The notes: a model not told the origin generated them from the sequence alone. A DNA stretch of 64,000 nucleotides from Alopecurus myosuroides (GCA_028641055.1 CM054062.1:235860376-235924375), one strand, 5' to 3'. Shown: positions 22,189 to 36,001, numbered from the stretch's first letter. Made by a program: numbers and translations.

Positions 22189-25100
22189 CTAGGTGTAGTA
22201 GGGACGCAGCTGAGCCACGTTCCATGGTCTTTCTCTTTCTTGCATAGATGAAGTTGTATGAGCGGTGTCATTGACAGTAGCCGACTCTTCCCTTGCATCT
22301 ACCAAGTAATACGATCCATTGTGCAGATTCCGGCTTATGATGAACGGTCCTTCCCATGGTGGGGATAGCTTGTGTTTTCCTTCCTTTGACTGTACCAGGC
22401 GCAGAACCAGGTCCCCTTCCTGGAAGACCCGGGTTTTAACCCGCCGGCTATGATATCTCCTCAGATCCTGCTGATATATGGCTGATCTCTCCAAAGCTTG
22501 TTCCCTGTGTTCTTCTAGCATATCCACGGCGTCCTGCCGGGTCTTCTCGTTCTCCACCTCGACGTAAGCCGACACTCGAGGCGAATCATGAATGATATCA
22601 CTCGGCAATACTGCCTCTGCACCATAAACCATAAAGAACGGTGTCATCTGAGTAGATCTGTTAGGTGTGGTGTTAATTCCCCAAACCACTGATGGTAACT
22701 CCTCAACCCATGCGCCAGCAGCTCTAACGCACGGGACTCGCAGCCGTGGTTTTAATCCACGAAGTAACTCCTGATTTGCCCTTTCCACTTGTCCATTAGC
22801 TTGTGGATGGGCTACTGAAGCTATGTCAAGCCGGATTCCATTGTTCCCGCAGAATTTCTCCATCTCTCCAAGGGACATGTTGGTTCCATTGTCTGTTATT
22901 ATACTGTGAGGATACCCGAACCTGTAGATGATTCTTTTTAAGAACTTGACTGCTCTGATTGCTTCGCAGTTGGTAACTGGCATAACTTCCACCCACTTGG
23001 TAAATTTATCAATGGCCACCAAGAGATGGGTCTTTTAGCAAGGTGACATGTGGAAGGGGCCCACCATGTCCATGCCCCAAACAGCAAACGGCCATGTTAA
23101 CGGGATTGTTTGCAACTCCATAGCCGGCACATGAATTTGGCGAGCGTACCTTTGACATCCATCGCACCTTGCCACCAAGCGTTCCGCGTCTGCTAAGGCT
23201 GTGAGCCAGAAGAAACCATGCCGATATGCTTTGGCTACAAGGGATCTTGTGGATGCGTGATGCCCACAGTCGCCTTCATGAATCTCTTTCAGGATCTGCC
23301 GGCCTTCTTCTGGTGCTACACAACGCAAAAAGACTCCTGCTGCACTCCTTTTATATAACTCGCCATTGATGATAGAATAGCCCTTTGCTCGTCTCAGAAT
23401 TTGCCTTTCTAAAACTTCATGTTGTGGTAACTCGCCCCGTGATAGGTAAGCTAGAAACGGCTCTGTCCACTCGGGGACATCACGTATTGTGGCCACGAGC
23501 TCCAAATCCGGGTCTTGGTTAGTCACCTCTTCTTCAGACTCGGTTTTAACTGATGGCCGCCATAGCTCGTCCAGGAAAACATTGGGTGGAACCGGCTCTC
23601 TCCGCGAGCCGAGTCTTGCGAGTGCATTTGCTGCCTCGTTCTTTCGCCTATCGATATGCTCTACCTCATACCCGGAAAAACACCCGGCAACCCTGTCCAC
23701 CTCCCTGCGATATGCTGCCATAGTTGCATCCTTCCTATCCCAGGTTCCTGAGACCTGTTGTACCACAAGATCCGAATCTCCATAGCATCGTATCCGCCTG
23801 ATGTTCATCTCCTTGGCTATTCTCAAACCGTGCAATAATGCCTCATACTCGGCCACGTTGTTGGAGCAATCGAAGTGAATTTGCAACACGTAGCTCAGTT
23901 TATCTCCTTTAGGTGATGTAAGTACCACTCCAGCTCCTGATCCCTCGTATTGCTTGGAACCATCAAAGTGCATTACCCAAGACTCGGAACTTGGTGTCAT
24001 TGTGGGCATGCTAGTGTGAGTCCAATCATTAATGAAATCAACTAAAGCTTGAGACTTGATTGCTGACCTGGGCTCGTAGTTGATGTGATAATCTCCCATC
24101 TCGATGGCCCACTTGGCTATTCTACCTGTTGCATCCGAGTTTCTGATGATATCCGACATTGGTATAGAGCTAACCACTGTTATGGGGTGTTCCTGAAAAT
24201 AGGGTTTCAATTTCCGGCTGGCCATGAAGACCCCGAAAACCAACTTCTGCCAATGTGGGTAGCGCTGCTTTGCCTCTGACAACACCTCGCTGACGTAATA
24301 AACCGGCCTTTGAACCGGGTGATCCTTCCCATCCTCTTTGCGCTCAACGACAACCACTGCACTAACCGCCCGGTGCCCGGCCGCAATGTATAGTAGCATG
24401 GGCTCTTTGGGACCCGGGGCTGCTAAAACTGGTGCCTCAGATAACTGCTTCTTTAATGCCTCGAACGCCTCATCCGCCTCTTGGTCCCAAACAAACTTAT
24501 CAGATTTCCTCAAGAGCCGGTACAGTGGTATTGCCTTCTCTCCGAGTCTGGATATAAACCAGCTCAGCGCTGTTACGCACCCTGTAAGTTTCTGAACATG
24601 CTTTAGGTTTTCCGGCTTTTTCAGACTCTGGATAGCTTTGATTTTGTCCGGGTTTGCCTCGATTCCTCTCTCGGAAACGATGAACCCGAGTAACTTTCCA
24701 GCTGGAACTCCAAACACGCACTTTGTAGGGTTAAGTTTCATCTGGTACCTTCTCAAATTCTTGAATGTTTCCTTTAGATCATCAATGAACGTTTCCGCTT
24801 TCCTGGTCTTGATCACCACATCATCCATATAGGCATGAACGTTGCGCCCAATCTGGTCCTCAAAGCACTTCTGTATGCATCTCTGATAAGTTGCACCAGC
24901 ATTCTTCATCCCAAAAGTCATGGTTTTGTAATAGAAAGCCCCAAAGGGGGTTATGAACGATGTTTTCTCCCAGTCTTCCTTCTTGAGCTTGATCTGATGA
25001 TACCCGGAATATGCATCCAGGAAACATAATAGGTCGCTTCCAGCCACTACATCTATGATCTGGTCAATCCTTGGAAGGGCAAACGGGTCCTTTGGGCAGT

Positions 25101-28100
25101 GCTTGTTGAGACTCGTGTAATCTATGCACATCCTCCACTCGTTACTCTTTTTCAGTACTAGAACCGGGTTTGCCAGCCAATCCGGGTGAAATACCTCCAT
25201 GATGAAGCCAGCTGCCAATAGCCGGGCAATTTCTTCTCCTATAGTTTTTCTTCTTTCCTCATTCATTTTCCACAGGCCCTGCTTCACGGGTCTAGACTTG
25301 GGGTCAACGTGCAAGCTGTGCTCCGCTAACTCGGTAGGGATACCCGGCATATCGCTAGGAGTCCAAGCAAAAACATCTTGATTTGAACGAATAAACTCCA
25401 CGAGTGCTTTTTCCTGCTGATTGTCCAGGTTAGATCCTATGGCAAATTGCTTCGAGGGATCACCCTCGACAAAAGCCACCATCTTGGTACCTTGTGTTGC
25501 TTTGAACTTTGCTCTCTCATCCTCCGTATTCGGCCTTTTTAACGCTGTTCTGTCATCCGGGTCTACTTGAGACCGATAATATTTGAGCTCTTCCTTTCTA
25601 CAGGCTTGTTCTGCCATTGCCGTGTCTCCTTCGTCACACTCAGCCGCTATAATCCGGCTCCCATGGATGGTGATGGTCTGCTTGGGACCCAGGATTTTTA
25701 GCTGTAGGTATACGTAACACGGCCTGGCCATGAACTTGGCGTAAGCCGTCCTTCCAAATAGCGCGTGATAAGGGATGCGCAACTTTACCACTTCAAACGT
25801 GAGCCACTCCACCCGGAAATTATCCTTTGATTCTCCAAAAGCAACCTCCAAGGTAATCTTTCCCTCAGGGCACGCCGAGTGACCCGGCACAATCCCGTGA
25901 AAAACTGTTGAACTTTTCTGTAGCTGAGACTCCTTGAGACCCATGCGTAAGAAAGTTTCCCAATATAAGATGTTGATGCTGCTTCCGCCGTCCATTAAGA
26001 CCTTTTTCAGCTCATAACCATTAACCTGTGGCGCGACCACCAATGCTAAGACTCCCGGGTGTTCTATTCTTTCCGGGTGATCCCTTCTGCTCCATGTCAC
26101 CTCTTGATCTGACCACCTCAGGTATCTCGGAACAGCCGAGGAAACCGAGTTTACTGCCTTTTTCAGTATCTTTCTATCCTTGTTGGAAGTTCCCGTGGTG
26201 TGAACATGGTACTGGCCCAATTGCTTGGGGTTGGCCTGGAAACCTCCAGCTCCTCCTTGATTGTTACCCGGATTACCACCTCCTGGGTTGCCTGCCGGGG
26301 GTGGGCCATTGCCCGGGTTACCACCCGGACCCGGTCCTGCTCCCCGGCCTGCGCCTCGCATTGCTTTCTGTATTTCCTCGTTCTTCCATCTTTGCAAATC
26401 TACGCATTGTTCCAGTGAATGATTTGCCGGCCTGCCGTTCCTGCTGTGGCGCGGGCAGGGCATCCTGAAGGCCTCTATATGGTTAGCCGGCCTTGGCGGT
26501 CCTTGGTAATTTCCACCATTAAAGTTTCCTCCGTTGAAATTTCCTTCTGCCCTGGGTCTTGCAAACCCGGCTTCTGTGTTGGCGACAAACTCGGAATTTC
26601 CCTCGTACGGGCGCTTATTCTGGTTGTTTCCATTATTTCCTCCATTGTTACCCGGCGCAGATCCATTGCCGGGTCTTCCACTGTTATTTGCGTTAGCTTT
26701 GGTTTTCTTGTCATCAACATCCTCCTCTGTTGTATCCGTAGCAGCGTGCTTGTTACACGCGTCCATTAACTCTCCCATTGTAACCTCTGAAGCATTCCGA
26801 CTAGATTTCATGCGTGTTAGCTTTTGCACTAAAGGTATATACTTGCATGTCTTTGCCATAGCTTGTAACGCGTCCTTTGGCTGAATATCCGTGGATGAGT
26901 GAAGTATCTCCATGACCCGGCGCACCCAGCTGCGCGCCGACTCTCCCTTCTTCTGGACGCATCGTTCTAGATCGTCGGTTGTGAATAACTTCCTGCACGT
27001 CCCATGGAAGTGCTTGACAAACGCAACTTTCAGCTCACCCCACGAATTGATAGATTTTTCCGGTAAATTATTGAACCATAACTTTGCTGCTCCCTTTGAC
27101 ATCATTAAGTACATGAACTTGGCTTGAAGATTTTCAGAAGCGTTGCGAGTCGACATGGCCATCTCATAACTGCTCAACCAGGTTTCTGGATCCATAGTCG
27201 GCTCATAGTTTACCACTTTACCCGGTTCCTTGAACTTATCCGGGTAGGGCTCGGCTCTGATAGCGTCCGATAAACACTTGGGTCTGGCTAAAACCTCCGG
27301 TACTGGCCTTACCCGGGAAACATGCGACCCAGCGACGGGTGCGGCGGGGGGTGCAACCGCTACCGGCCCTCGTACCGCAGACCCGGCTGCTGCGCGCCTG
27401 GCTCTAGAACTGTCCACCATAGCTTGCGCGGCTGATACTGCAGGTGTTGCTGGTCTACGGGGAGGAGGCGGCATTTGCTGCTGCTCTGCCCTCCGCCGTG
27501 CTGAGCTTGTCTAGATATTACCGGTGTTTCCGTTATGCCGGCTTATATACGGCGTTCCATGCATTCCGCTCCTATTATCCGGGTAATTGACTTGCTGAGC
27601 CACTGCCGTGCGCAATAAATCTATCGCCCACCGGGTCTCCTCCGCATGGGGTGAATCTCTTACATGGATTCGATCCAATGCCAACTCGCTGCATATACAT
27701 TATCCATGGGGTTGTTGAAGTGACCTGGTGGCGTACGAAATCGTGATGGTGGTGGTGGTGGCGCTGTATTGCCAGCAGCAACCCCTGTCTGCAACGTGGG
27801 TAACCCGGCTTGTACATTTGCCGGCTGTCCCCCACCAGTCGCGGGCTGATGTACAGTCTCCTGATTCATAGCCAGAATTGGTTGATCTTGGGGTGTGACG
27901 AATAGCGTGGCCGGGTTTAGAACTCCACCCGTTGCCGGTAATCTCGTTTGGTATCTCTGATGCATCCTAGTCGTCTCAACCCGGAGCCGGTTCTCCAATG
28001 CTTCCAGCTCACGTTGGCGCGTGGCTACCCCTTGCTTCTCTGCTTCCACATCTCTCCTTTGTTGCTCCAATGCACGGCGTGCTACATCCAGATCCCTGGC

Positions 28101-28850
28101 GCGTGCCGCGGCGTTTTCCGGGGTTATCACAGTAGCTAGCACCGTGGGATCCAAGATTAGATTGTTACTTAACAGAGCCGGGTGTTGTGGGTTTGAAGGA
28201 CCTGCCCCTGGCGTCCTGTTCGCCATGAACCCAAACATATTCGCCTGCAACTCGCTATCCGCCGCTCGGCTAGTGACTGAAGCTGACTCTCCGTCAACCC
28301 GGGTCAGGACCGGATTTCCGTCAGCCGGATTTTGCTGCTGGGCCAGCGCTCGCGCCGCTCCGACCACGGCCGTAGTCACGTCCCCCTGATTGAGATTGGT
28401 TGCAGGGGCCGTGTAGACCGCGACCTGGCGCGCGATGCCTGGTGAAGACTCGTATTCCTCCTCATCACAGCTATCCTCCTCGTACCGGTCCTCCAGCAAG
28501 TGCAGGATAGACTCGGTATCATCTTCTCTCACGACCCGGCCACACGGGGTCCATGCCGGCTCCTCCGGTTGTTCCCTCTTCGTGGTGGGCTCTTCTATCG
28601 GATCCACCGTTCCAACCGATTCTTCTCCATCCGATTGAACGCAGGTTGCTTCTCCTGACACAGAATCACATCCAAAATCATCAGGGATCGAACCGGACGT
28701 ACGTACCATGCCGATGAAGACGTTGACCCGGCCGATTGTGACGACAGATCCGGATTCGAGTAGATCCGACTCTGGCCCCCAGCCAAAATCGTCCACCATC
28801 TTCTTTCCTTCCGGGTTGGTGTAGATCTCGCCGACGACGAGGTTCTTCAT
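22189..28850 (-). pseudogene. T1 gag-pol polyprotein, disabled
   Basis: Compared with T2, T1 has a 1-nt deletion near 27680, an in-frame TAG at 27513-27511 (Asn-Ile-stop) and a TAA at 23037-23035 where T2 has Lys (SPC-stop-KT). Between the last two a 1,479-codon ORF (27474-23035) joins gag and pol in one frame. That supports a fused gag-pol as the ancestral state. Domains in order: gag core (TWLSSYEMAM), variant CHHC knuckle (CPRHSRNGRPANHSLEQC), Gly/Asn-rich linker, aspartic protease (MDGGSS), reverse transcriptase with YMDD, Ty3-type RNase H remnant, a second RNase H, and integrase. The integrase catalytic core is split: its first Asp (WGMD) precedes the TAA, the other two (TDNG, QVE) are in 23022-22189. 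Confidence 0.85.
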
Positions 28851-28895
28851 GTTCTCCCGAGCTTCTCCCGTGATGTAAACACCTTTGGACGCAGG

Positions 28896-28912
28896 CCCCA
28901 CGGTGGGCGCCA
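28896..28912 (-). other. T1 primer-binding-like site
   Basis: TGGCGCCCACCGTGGGG on the minus strand, two bases after the 5' LTR end. This motif follows the 5' LTR in many grass Gypsy elements; I do not assign the tRNA. Confidence 0.6.
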
Positions 28913-28914
28913 AC

Positions 28915-29369
28915 TATCGTGGGATAATCACGGCAGACGTTACCGGGGGTAACTTATCTTGGGGCAATTCGACTTTGGTGTTTGGGAGAGGGTTTTGCTC
29001 AGGGGAAATCATGGTGATGAACGATCTGGTAGCCGGCAATCAAGTCGTCGAGTCTCCGATCTAGGTTTATTATCTCAACTATGGTATTACAGGGGATATT
29101 CGAATAGCTAGCAAAACTCGTGTCTAATCCAACCCTAGGAGCCGGCTTATATAATACCTGGCTCCCCTGGCCCCCTATCTAAGGCACACTCGAAGTCCTA
29201 CCTGGGCACCGCTTACAAACCCTAAGTTTCCTTATCGAAACCCACAATCCGGGTTACGAGGCCTACACTCTTGGGCCTTCTAGAAACTCCTTAAGCCAGG
29301 TCTTGCGCAGCTCCCTTTGGGCCGAGTTACACCTTGACGTTAGCCTACCGGGTTATCATCCCTCCATCA
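28915..29369 (-). repeat. T1 5' LTR
   Basis: On the minus strand begins TGATGGAGGGATGATAACCC and ends CCCACGATA (CACGACA in T2), 455 bp. It contains TATATAAGCCGG (around 29140-29155), a likely promoter TATA. Same family as 62726-63215. Confidence 0.75.
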
Positions 29370-30518
29370 TCTTTGGCCCCCTGACCCCGAGGGAACCCTA
29401 AGCCTCATTCCATCCTCGAAGAATTATTCCGCCGCCGCTGCAGGGCGGAAAACACCCGAGAGAGAAAAGCTCTCTGGCAGGGAGAAAACTGTCGGGGAAA
29501 TTCCTCTCCGGAGAAGGGAAATCACCGCCAACATCACCGTCATTGCTCCGGGCATCATCAAGATCATCATCATCATCGTCATCACCACCAGCACCATCAT
29601 CCACCTTCATCCCGCTGTAACAATTAGGGGCCTCTATCGTTGTTTTGCATTAGATCTCTCTCCCGGTGTGGATTACTTGTTAGTAGTTGATGCTTGTGAG
29701 ATTTATCGGTGTTTGCACTTTATAACCAGATTGTTATCATCCATTATATCACCTCTGATTATGATCCACATTAAGTGCTGTGAGTAGTTCGTGTTGTTCT
29801 TGATGACATGGGAGAAGTCAAGTTGTTAGTAGTGAAGTAATGTTGAATAATATTTAATGTTTGATATTTAAGTTGTGGTGTTATGCTTCTAGTGGTGTCA
29901 TGTGAACGTCAACTACATGATACTTCACCATTTATGGGCCTAGGGGAATGCATCGTGTATTTTGCTACTTATTGTGGGGTTGCCGGAGTGACAGAAACCT
30001 GAACCCCCGTTAGGAAACCATTACACGAAGGAGCGTAGGATCCTGGAGTTTAAACATGTGGTTAGATTTATTTCTTAATTACTTTCTTGTAGTTGCGGAT
30101 GCTTGCAAGGGGTATAATCACAAGTATGTATTAGTCTTGGATGGGACGGTACATTAGCATAGGTTCACCCACACAACACTTATCAAAACACCGAACATTA
30201 TTCAGCTGCATGGAACAAAAGCACTTGACAGAAACCTCCCGTGTGTCCTCGAGAACGTTTGTTAATCATAAGTAAACTCACCGGCTTGTCCTTTGCTGAA
30301 GAAAGGATTGGGCCACTCGCTGCAATTATTATTACTGCATTTTATTTACTCGCACTTTATTTATCTGCAATATCAAAAAAAACCTACAAATCTGTTTTCC
30401 AGTATTTACAATTATTCCTTCATCGAAACTTCTTGTCAACACCTTCTGCTCCTCGTTGGTTTCGACACTCTTATTTATCGAAATACTACGATACACCCCC
30501 TATACTTGTGGGTCATCA
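29370..30518 (+). mobile_element. 3' part of an Athila-like Gypsy LTR
   Basis: Ends in TTCGACACTCTTATTTATCG and CCCCTATACTTGTGGGTCATCA, the style of long Triticeae Gypsy LTR ends. The 5' part is missing, cut at T1's 5' LTR. ATC/CAC trinucleotide runs at 29555-29605. No internal region follows: Copia C1 sequence starts at 30519. It may be a solo LTR whose left part was deleted along with T1's right arm and G1's end. Confidence 0.55.
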
Positions 30519-30916
30519 AACTCCTTGACACAAAATACTCATATTATTTTTTGTCAACACAACAATATACTTAGCCTTTGATGTAGTTCCTGTCACAATA
30601 CTTTAATTTTGAAACTCATTCAAATCTAGCGTGGAACTTTCTTCCAGCCTATTGTGCTACCTTTCATCACATGTTTTAATTGAGATAAAATTATTTTAAT
30701 AAATGATAAGACTATTAGTGTAACATATTACAACGAATATTTTGTCATTACTACATAGGAAAACATATCCTTAGCATTTCTAAAAATGTCATAAGGATCT
30801 CTCCCACTATTGTCTAATCATCATATGAATTATCCTGCTATAACATTCTATAGCACAGGACTCACCTGGTTGTGTACATATCATGAGACACATGACTCAT
30901 AAATCTTTATTTCAAT

Positions 30917-31456
30917 TGTCGGATATATACTGAATAGGGGTATATCAGATGGTAGTCTGAAGTGCCGGATTACCCGGGTGACCCAAATGGTAGTGGGATA
31001 CGGTCCATTGGGCGGCCCAGTAAGCTGACGCACAGAAGCCGGATTCTAGAAGGACCCGGATCACGGCCCACGTGATCTGGCTTGGAGTAGAGGGCGGATT
31101 TCTTACTTTCCAAGTTAATAGTTACCGTAGTCTTCTAGGTTTCCTACTCTGTATGCCCTAACCCGGCTATTATATAAAGCCGGACGGGAGATATGATAAA
31201 AAAGAAGAAGCTACTAGCTAACTCGCCGAGAGGTTGATCCTCGACGAATAGCCAACAGAACCTCACGCTGTACTTTGTATACACAGGCTTTAGACCTGAA
31301 TAGTGAGATTGCAGAAGTAGGAACGCCGTATTACTACGACGTACCGAACCTGGGTAAAATCTGTGTCTTTGTCCTTAGCGCAACCACGTTCCCCCACGTC
31401 TCTACCCGTAGTCTCATGGCACCCCCGTCTATGAATTATACTACGATGTCTCGACA
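30917..31456 (+). mobile_element. Solo Gypsy-type LTR, 540 bp, inside C1
   Basis: Starts TGTCGGATATATACTG and ends GATGTCTCGACA, with TGTCG/CGACA inverted termini. It is flanked by a perfect 5-bp duplication TCAAT (30912-30916 and 31457-31461). A TATATAAAGCCGG promoter-like word lies at about 31172-31184. No internal region is present. This is the product expected from recombination between two LTRs of a complete insertion. The orientation assumes the TATA is used on the plus strand. Confidence 0.85.
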
Positions 31457-34400
31457 TCAATTATGCTCATCATGTGTCAAAACACTTGAACATTGCTTAA
31501 TTCTTTTCCATGTGGCAAGAACTTCTTCTTGTCATTTCGATATTGACTTATTTCAATATTTCATCTATGTAATTTTTCTTCAATCATATCAGACGCTTCA
31601 ATCCATCTCTTAAAGATATCGATGCCTACTATCTCCTAAGCCTTTCATCAATATGAAAATCTTTAATTTAAAATACATATTTTCCAATCAACCATATGTC
31701 ATCTACATAAAGCATTAGAAATATGTCTTAGAGTTCCCACTTAATTTCTTGTAACTTCTTAGAGAGGAGAGTTGGTTCTGTTATTCAACTTTCATATCAT
31801 AATATGTATTTTGTTAGAACTATCCGCAAAACTAAAGCATCACTACGGAAGATCAAAATCTTGTAGTAGTCAACTCTTTGAACTTCTTCGAAAACAGCTT
31901 TTCGACAAACACAACTTTCAAAGAATGTAAATATCCATGTCTTTGTTTATATATAGACCCGCTTGCTATCGTTAGGCATCGTGACTTTTGAAAGAAGTAC
32001 CAAGTCACATACTTGATATTCATACATGGATACTATTGCGGATACAATGACTCATAGTAAATTTTACGAAGTCATGGCCCATCACTTGCTTTCATAAGTT
32101 CTAGGTCTTTTGTTGTCAAAACAACACTTTACTCTTAAACCACAAGTTGGTCTAAGTACAAAGTTTTAGGAATTTTTTGGTTCAGTTCGCAAACTCATTC
32201 GAAGTATCTACAACACATGTAGTGTCTTCTACTTTGTCAAAATAGGAAACCCTAGAAAAACTTCCAGTGACGCGCTACTCTTGACATGGTAACGAAGATT
32301 CTAATCTCGTCGAGTTTTTACTGTCCTCCCACTCACTTGTTTCGCAAGAACTACTTTCTCGAGAAATCAACCCTTTCTGACAAACAACATTTGTCTCTGG
32401 TTTGGTGATAGGAGAAATACCCAATGTTTTCTTTGGGATAACCTTATAAACATATATTTATCCTATTTTGGCTGTAAACATTTTACACATGCTATGCATA
32501 CCAAAACTTAAGAAAAAGACAATTCGGGTCATTACCCAACTCATAACTTATATGGTGTCAATTTCAACGGATTATGATGGCGCTCTTTTTAGTGTAAAAG
32601 CGGTTTTTACACTAATGGCATTTTTAATTTATCTTACCATGTCCAACAAGGTTTGATATTGTCTCTAGAACAGTCCAAAACAAATGTGGGGTTTCGAGAA
32701 GTATAAGTTGTAGAACAATTCTGCAACTCCTCAGATGTTTTGCTAAACTTGTAACTCAAATTTTATATTTTACGATCCAATCATAAATACTTGATTATCT
32801 TGTTACGATTATTTTTACTTCATACTAACAATCGTTTGAACCAATTCAAAAATTTCAAACTCGATTCTATTTAAATAGATATACTCATATATCTACTCAA
32901 ATCATCGACGGAATTTTATGAAGGAAAAATTAATCCACCACACATGACTACACATAATGGACTATATACATCAATATGTATAATCTCCACTAAATTAGTC
33001 GTCCATTCTACTTTGGCCTATGAATGAAATTCTAGTCATCTTTTGGAAGAGGTCTCACAAGCGTCAATTTATTCAAAAACAAAATTACTCCGAAAGTCCA
33101 TTAACATGGAGTTCCTTCATGTTTTCCTTTCCGATATGAACTAAAATGGTGGTGTCACAATTTAAGTGAAATTCTTTTACGTCTTGCAACGTTTAGCATT
33201 TAGTCTTATAGATGTTTACTTTACATGCTTTACATTAACGCATCCATCAATTATGGAATATGGTCATAGTTTGAACAATCTCATTTGTTCTCACAAAAGA
33301 CCGGGACAAAATAACAACTTAGCAAGTTCTTAAAATAAATCTTGAATGATTGGTTCGATACGATAATGAACATAATAACACTTTATTTTTGTTCTTATCA
33401 TGATCGATTCCACCACTACTAGTTCCTTTTAGGCCCTTGTATTTCTTGCATTGCATTGCTTTGTACGACAACACATACCAACCAATATGGTATGAAAATA
33501 CCCAAAAATACTTTGTTAACTAGTAATACATCTATAACTTGTATATCAAGCATATACTTCTGAGCTAGACTTTTCCAGTTATTTTGTTTTCTGCCATATA
33601 CCTTTTTGTAATTCTATTTTCAATATTCCTTTTTCTTTACAAGAAGAATCATTCAACCTCAAACAACGCTAGTCGTACTAGCACATTTTCCCTGGCGTGT
33701 TAGTCATATACTATCACCCATTGAGTCATACTTTTAGTTTGATTGTTCTACTAATATCACCATATTAATAGCATTCTTCTGGATTCCACTCTTAGCAATC
33801 CTCAAGCAAGGTAAACTATTTTACCCATACTTCTAATCCATACCATCATAACAATTTTGTGATGAAGCTACTATAGCTCGAAGGAAGGAATTTAGAGGAT
33901 AATATTAGCGCCCACTTCTTGGAAGATTCAAATGCCTAGCATCTTCAATCATTGCATATATTCAAATAATATAAGCATACATTGTCACACTAAATTATAC
34001 TTAGTCATATTGCCAGAAAAAAGTTTCTAAATATCAATATATCTTTCATTTGATTGTTTCTGAAAACAATTCTTTTTATTTCCTAAATCACCTTGATCAA
34101 CAAAACATTCTTTTGATGATAAAGTATTATGGAAGGAAGCATGACACTATATTCTAAGTAGGAATTATTTGCTCTCTAGATCAATCAATCTTTAATCATA
34201 CGGAGCTAGGTAGGAAATACCGAAAATCTACAATAGGACTCAATTTTAAATTTCACTAATACGATACCAATCTTAAATGGTTTTACCAGATCATAACAAT
34301 TATATCTCAATTAACAATCTAAGGTTAAGGTAGTTTGTTGATGCTAATGTATACTACAATTTGTGCAAATTCACTTTGATTGGTTGTTCATGATAAAATA

Positions 34401-35048
34401 AGTTCAAGTTAATTCAAAATTACTACTTGAACTCCCACTCAAAAACAACATCCTTCTAGTCGTTTTAGTGATTACACAAACCAAATTCACTACACCAAAA
34501 ACGATCATCACGTGAGATGATGTAGCTGCAAAGGCAAACATCGACATGTTCATCATATCGTCCATATGACTCATGCTTTACCTTTCGGTTACGTGTTCCG
34601 AGGCCATGTCTGTACATGCTAGGCTCGCCAAGTAGAATCGTAGTATTGTGTGTGTTCCGAGGCCATGTCTGTACATGCTAGGCTCGTCATCACCCGTTGT
34701 ATGCGAACATTGAGTCTGTCACACCCGATCATCACGTGGTGTCTTGAAACGACGAACTTTCTTAACGGTGCATACTAAGGAAGAACATATTATTATCTTG
34801 ATATTAAGTGAGATGGATAATCTTATAATGCTACCGTCGCGATCTAAGCAAAATAAGATGCATAAAAGGATTAACATCACATGCGTGGATAATGTGATAT
34901 AATATGGTCCTTCTTGCACTTGATCTCCATCTTTTGCATCATGGTATGATCTCCATCATTCCACCAGCGTGGCACCAAGGTCCATGGAACCTCCATCTTG
35001 ATTGTCCATCAAAATTACAACATATCACATGGATATGATCTACAAGAC
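31457..35048 (-). pseudogene. C1 pol remnants, no open reading frame
   Basis: On the minus strand, short coding-like stretches are separated by many stops. The YVDD-encoding box (TTTATGTAGATGACATATGG reversed at 31691-31710) marks reverse transcriptase. Upstream on that strand (32900-33060) is an integrase-like passage. The region is AT-rich and much older than the insertions it carries. Confidence 0.6.
34593..34686. repeat. 35-bp direct repeat in the C1 leader
   Basis: GTGTTCCGAGGCCATGTCTG and the 15 bases after it occur at 34593-34627 and again at 34652-34686, 59 bp apart. The two copies look identical, so the duplication is recent relative to the decayed element around it. Confidence 0.8.
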
Positions 35049-36001
35049 CGATACGTCATAAACGTATCCTTAATTTCTGATGTTCCATGTTGTTTTCACA
35101 TTGTTTCCTACATGTTTGTTATACACTTTATGTCATTTTTATCGATTTTTCGGACTAACCTATTGACAAGATGCCACAGAGCCAGTTCCCTGATTTCTGT
35201 TGTTTTTAGTTTTAGAAAAGTTGTTCTGGAAATATTCCCAGAATTGGAAAAATCGAAGTCCGGAGGTCCTAAAATTCCTGAAGGTTCCACGGAGTCCGAA
35301 AGAGGCCCGGAGGGGGGCCACACCATAGGGAAACGCGCCCCCTGGCCGCGCCATGGGGTGGTATGGGGCCCCAGGCCTCCACCGCCTTTGCCCTTTCGCC
35401 TATTTATACCCCAACATATCAACCCTAAAAAGATAACACTTCGTCCCGAGAAACACCCGAGGCTGTCATCATCGTCATCCCGAGTTCGGGAGGGTTCTAG
35501 AGCTCTCCCCGGCACCCTGCCGGGAGGGGAATTCATCACCGGGGGGGTCTACACCACCATGCCCTCCTCCGAAGTGATGCGTGAGTAGTTCATCCCTGGA
35601 CTACGGGTCCATAGCAGTAGCTAGATGGTTGTCTTCTCCACTTTGTACCTCATGTTTAGATCTTGTGAGCCGCCCTACATGATCGAGGTCATCTTTATGT
35701 AATGCTACATGTTGTGTTCGCTAGGATCCGATGAATGTTGAATGTTATGTCTTCTTATTATCAATCTACCATGTTATCTTCCTGCATATGTTATTTATGA
35801 TCTTGCATGCTCTTCGTTGTTAGTAGATGCTCTGGCCAAGTAGATGCTAGTAACTCCAAGAGGGAGTATTTATGCTCGGTAGTGGGTTCATGCCTCCTTT
35901 GCCTCTGTGCTCGAGTGACAGAAACGTGACGGATGGAGGATGTGTTGTTTCCATTAGGGAGAAAACAACAATGTTTACCTAGTTTACATTGTTTACATTA
36001 C
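35049..36001 (+). repeat. G3 5' LTR, partial first copy
   Basis: Begins CGATACGTCATAAACG (first base mutated from T) and runs parallel to 36002-36960 before stopping at TTGTTTACATTAC, where a second LTR start follows at once. Confidence 0.7.

Larger units (their letters stand above)
21770..29369 (-). mobile_element. T1: Tat-lineage Gypsy element, 3' end deleted
   Basis: Reading leftward: 5' LTR 29369-28915, primer-binding-like site 28912-28896, gag-pol 28850-22189, then non-coding sequence ending at 21770. That last part (21770-22188) is collinear with 55572-55999 of T2. So T1 has lost its accessory gene region and 3' LTR, about 5 kb judging by T2. Closely related to T2 over gag, pol and LTR. 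Confidence 0.85.

Noticed and set aside
24085..25381. Small plus-strand ORFs within T1 reverse transcriptase
   Set aside because: Antisense of conserved pol codons with no independent support.
26534..26884. Plus-strand ORFs with signal-like hydrophobic stretches across T1 and T2 gag-pol
   Set aside because: They are antisense shadows and recur at matching places in both copies only because the coding strand is conserved.
34593..34686. CRISPR-like direct repeats
   Set aside because: Only two copies, in a plant Copia leader; no array and no cas genes.
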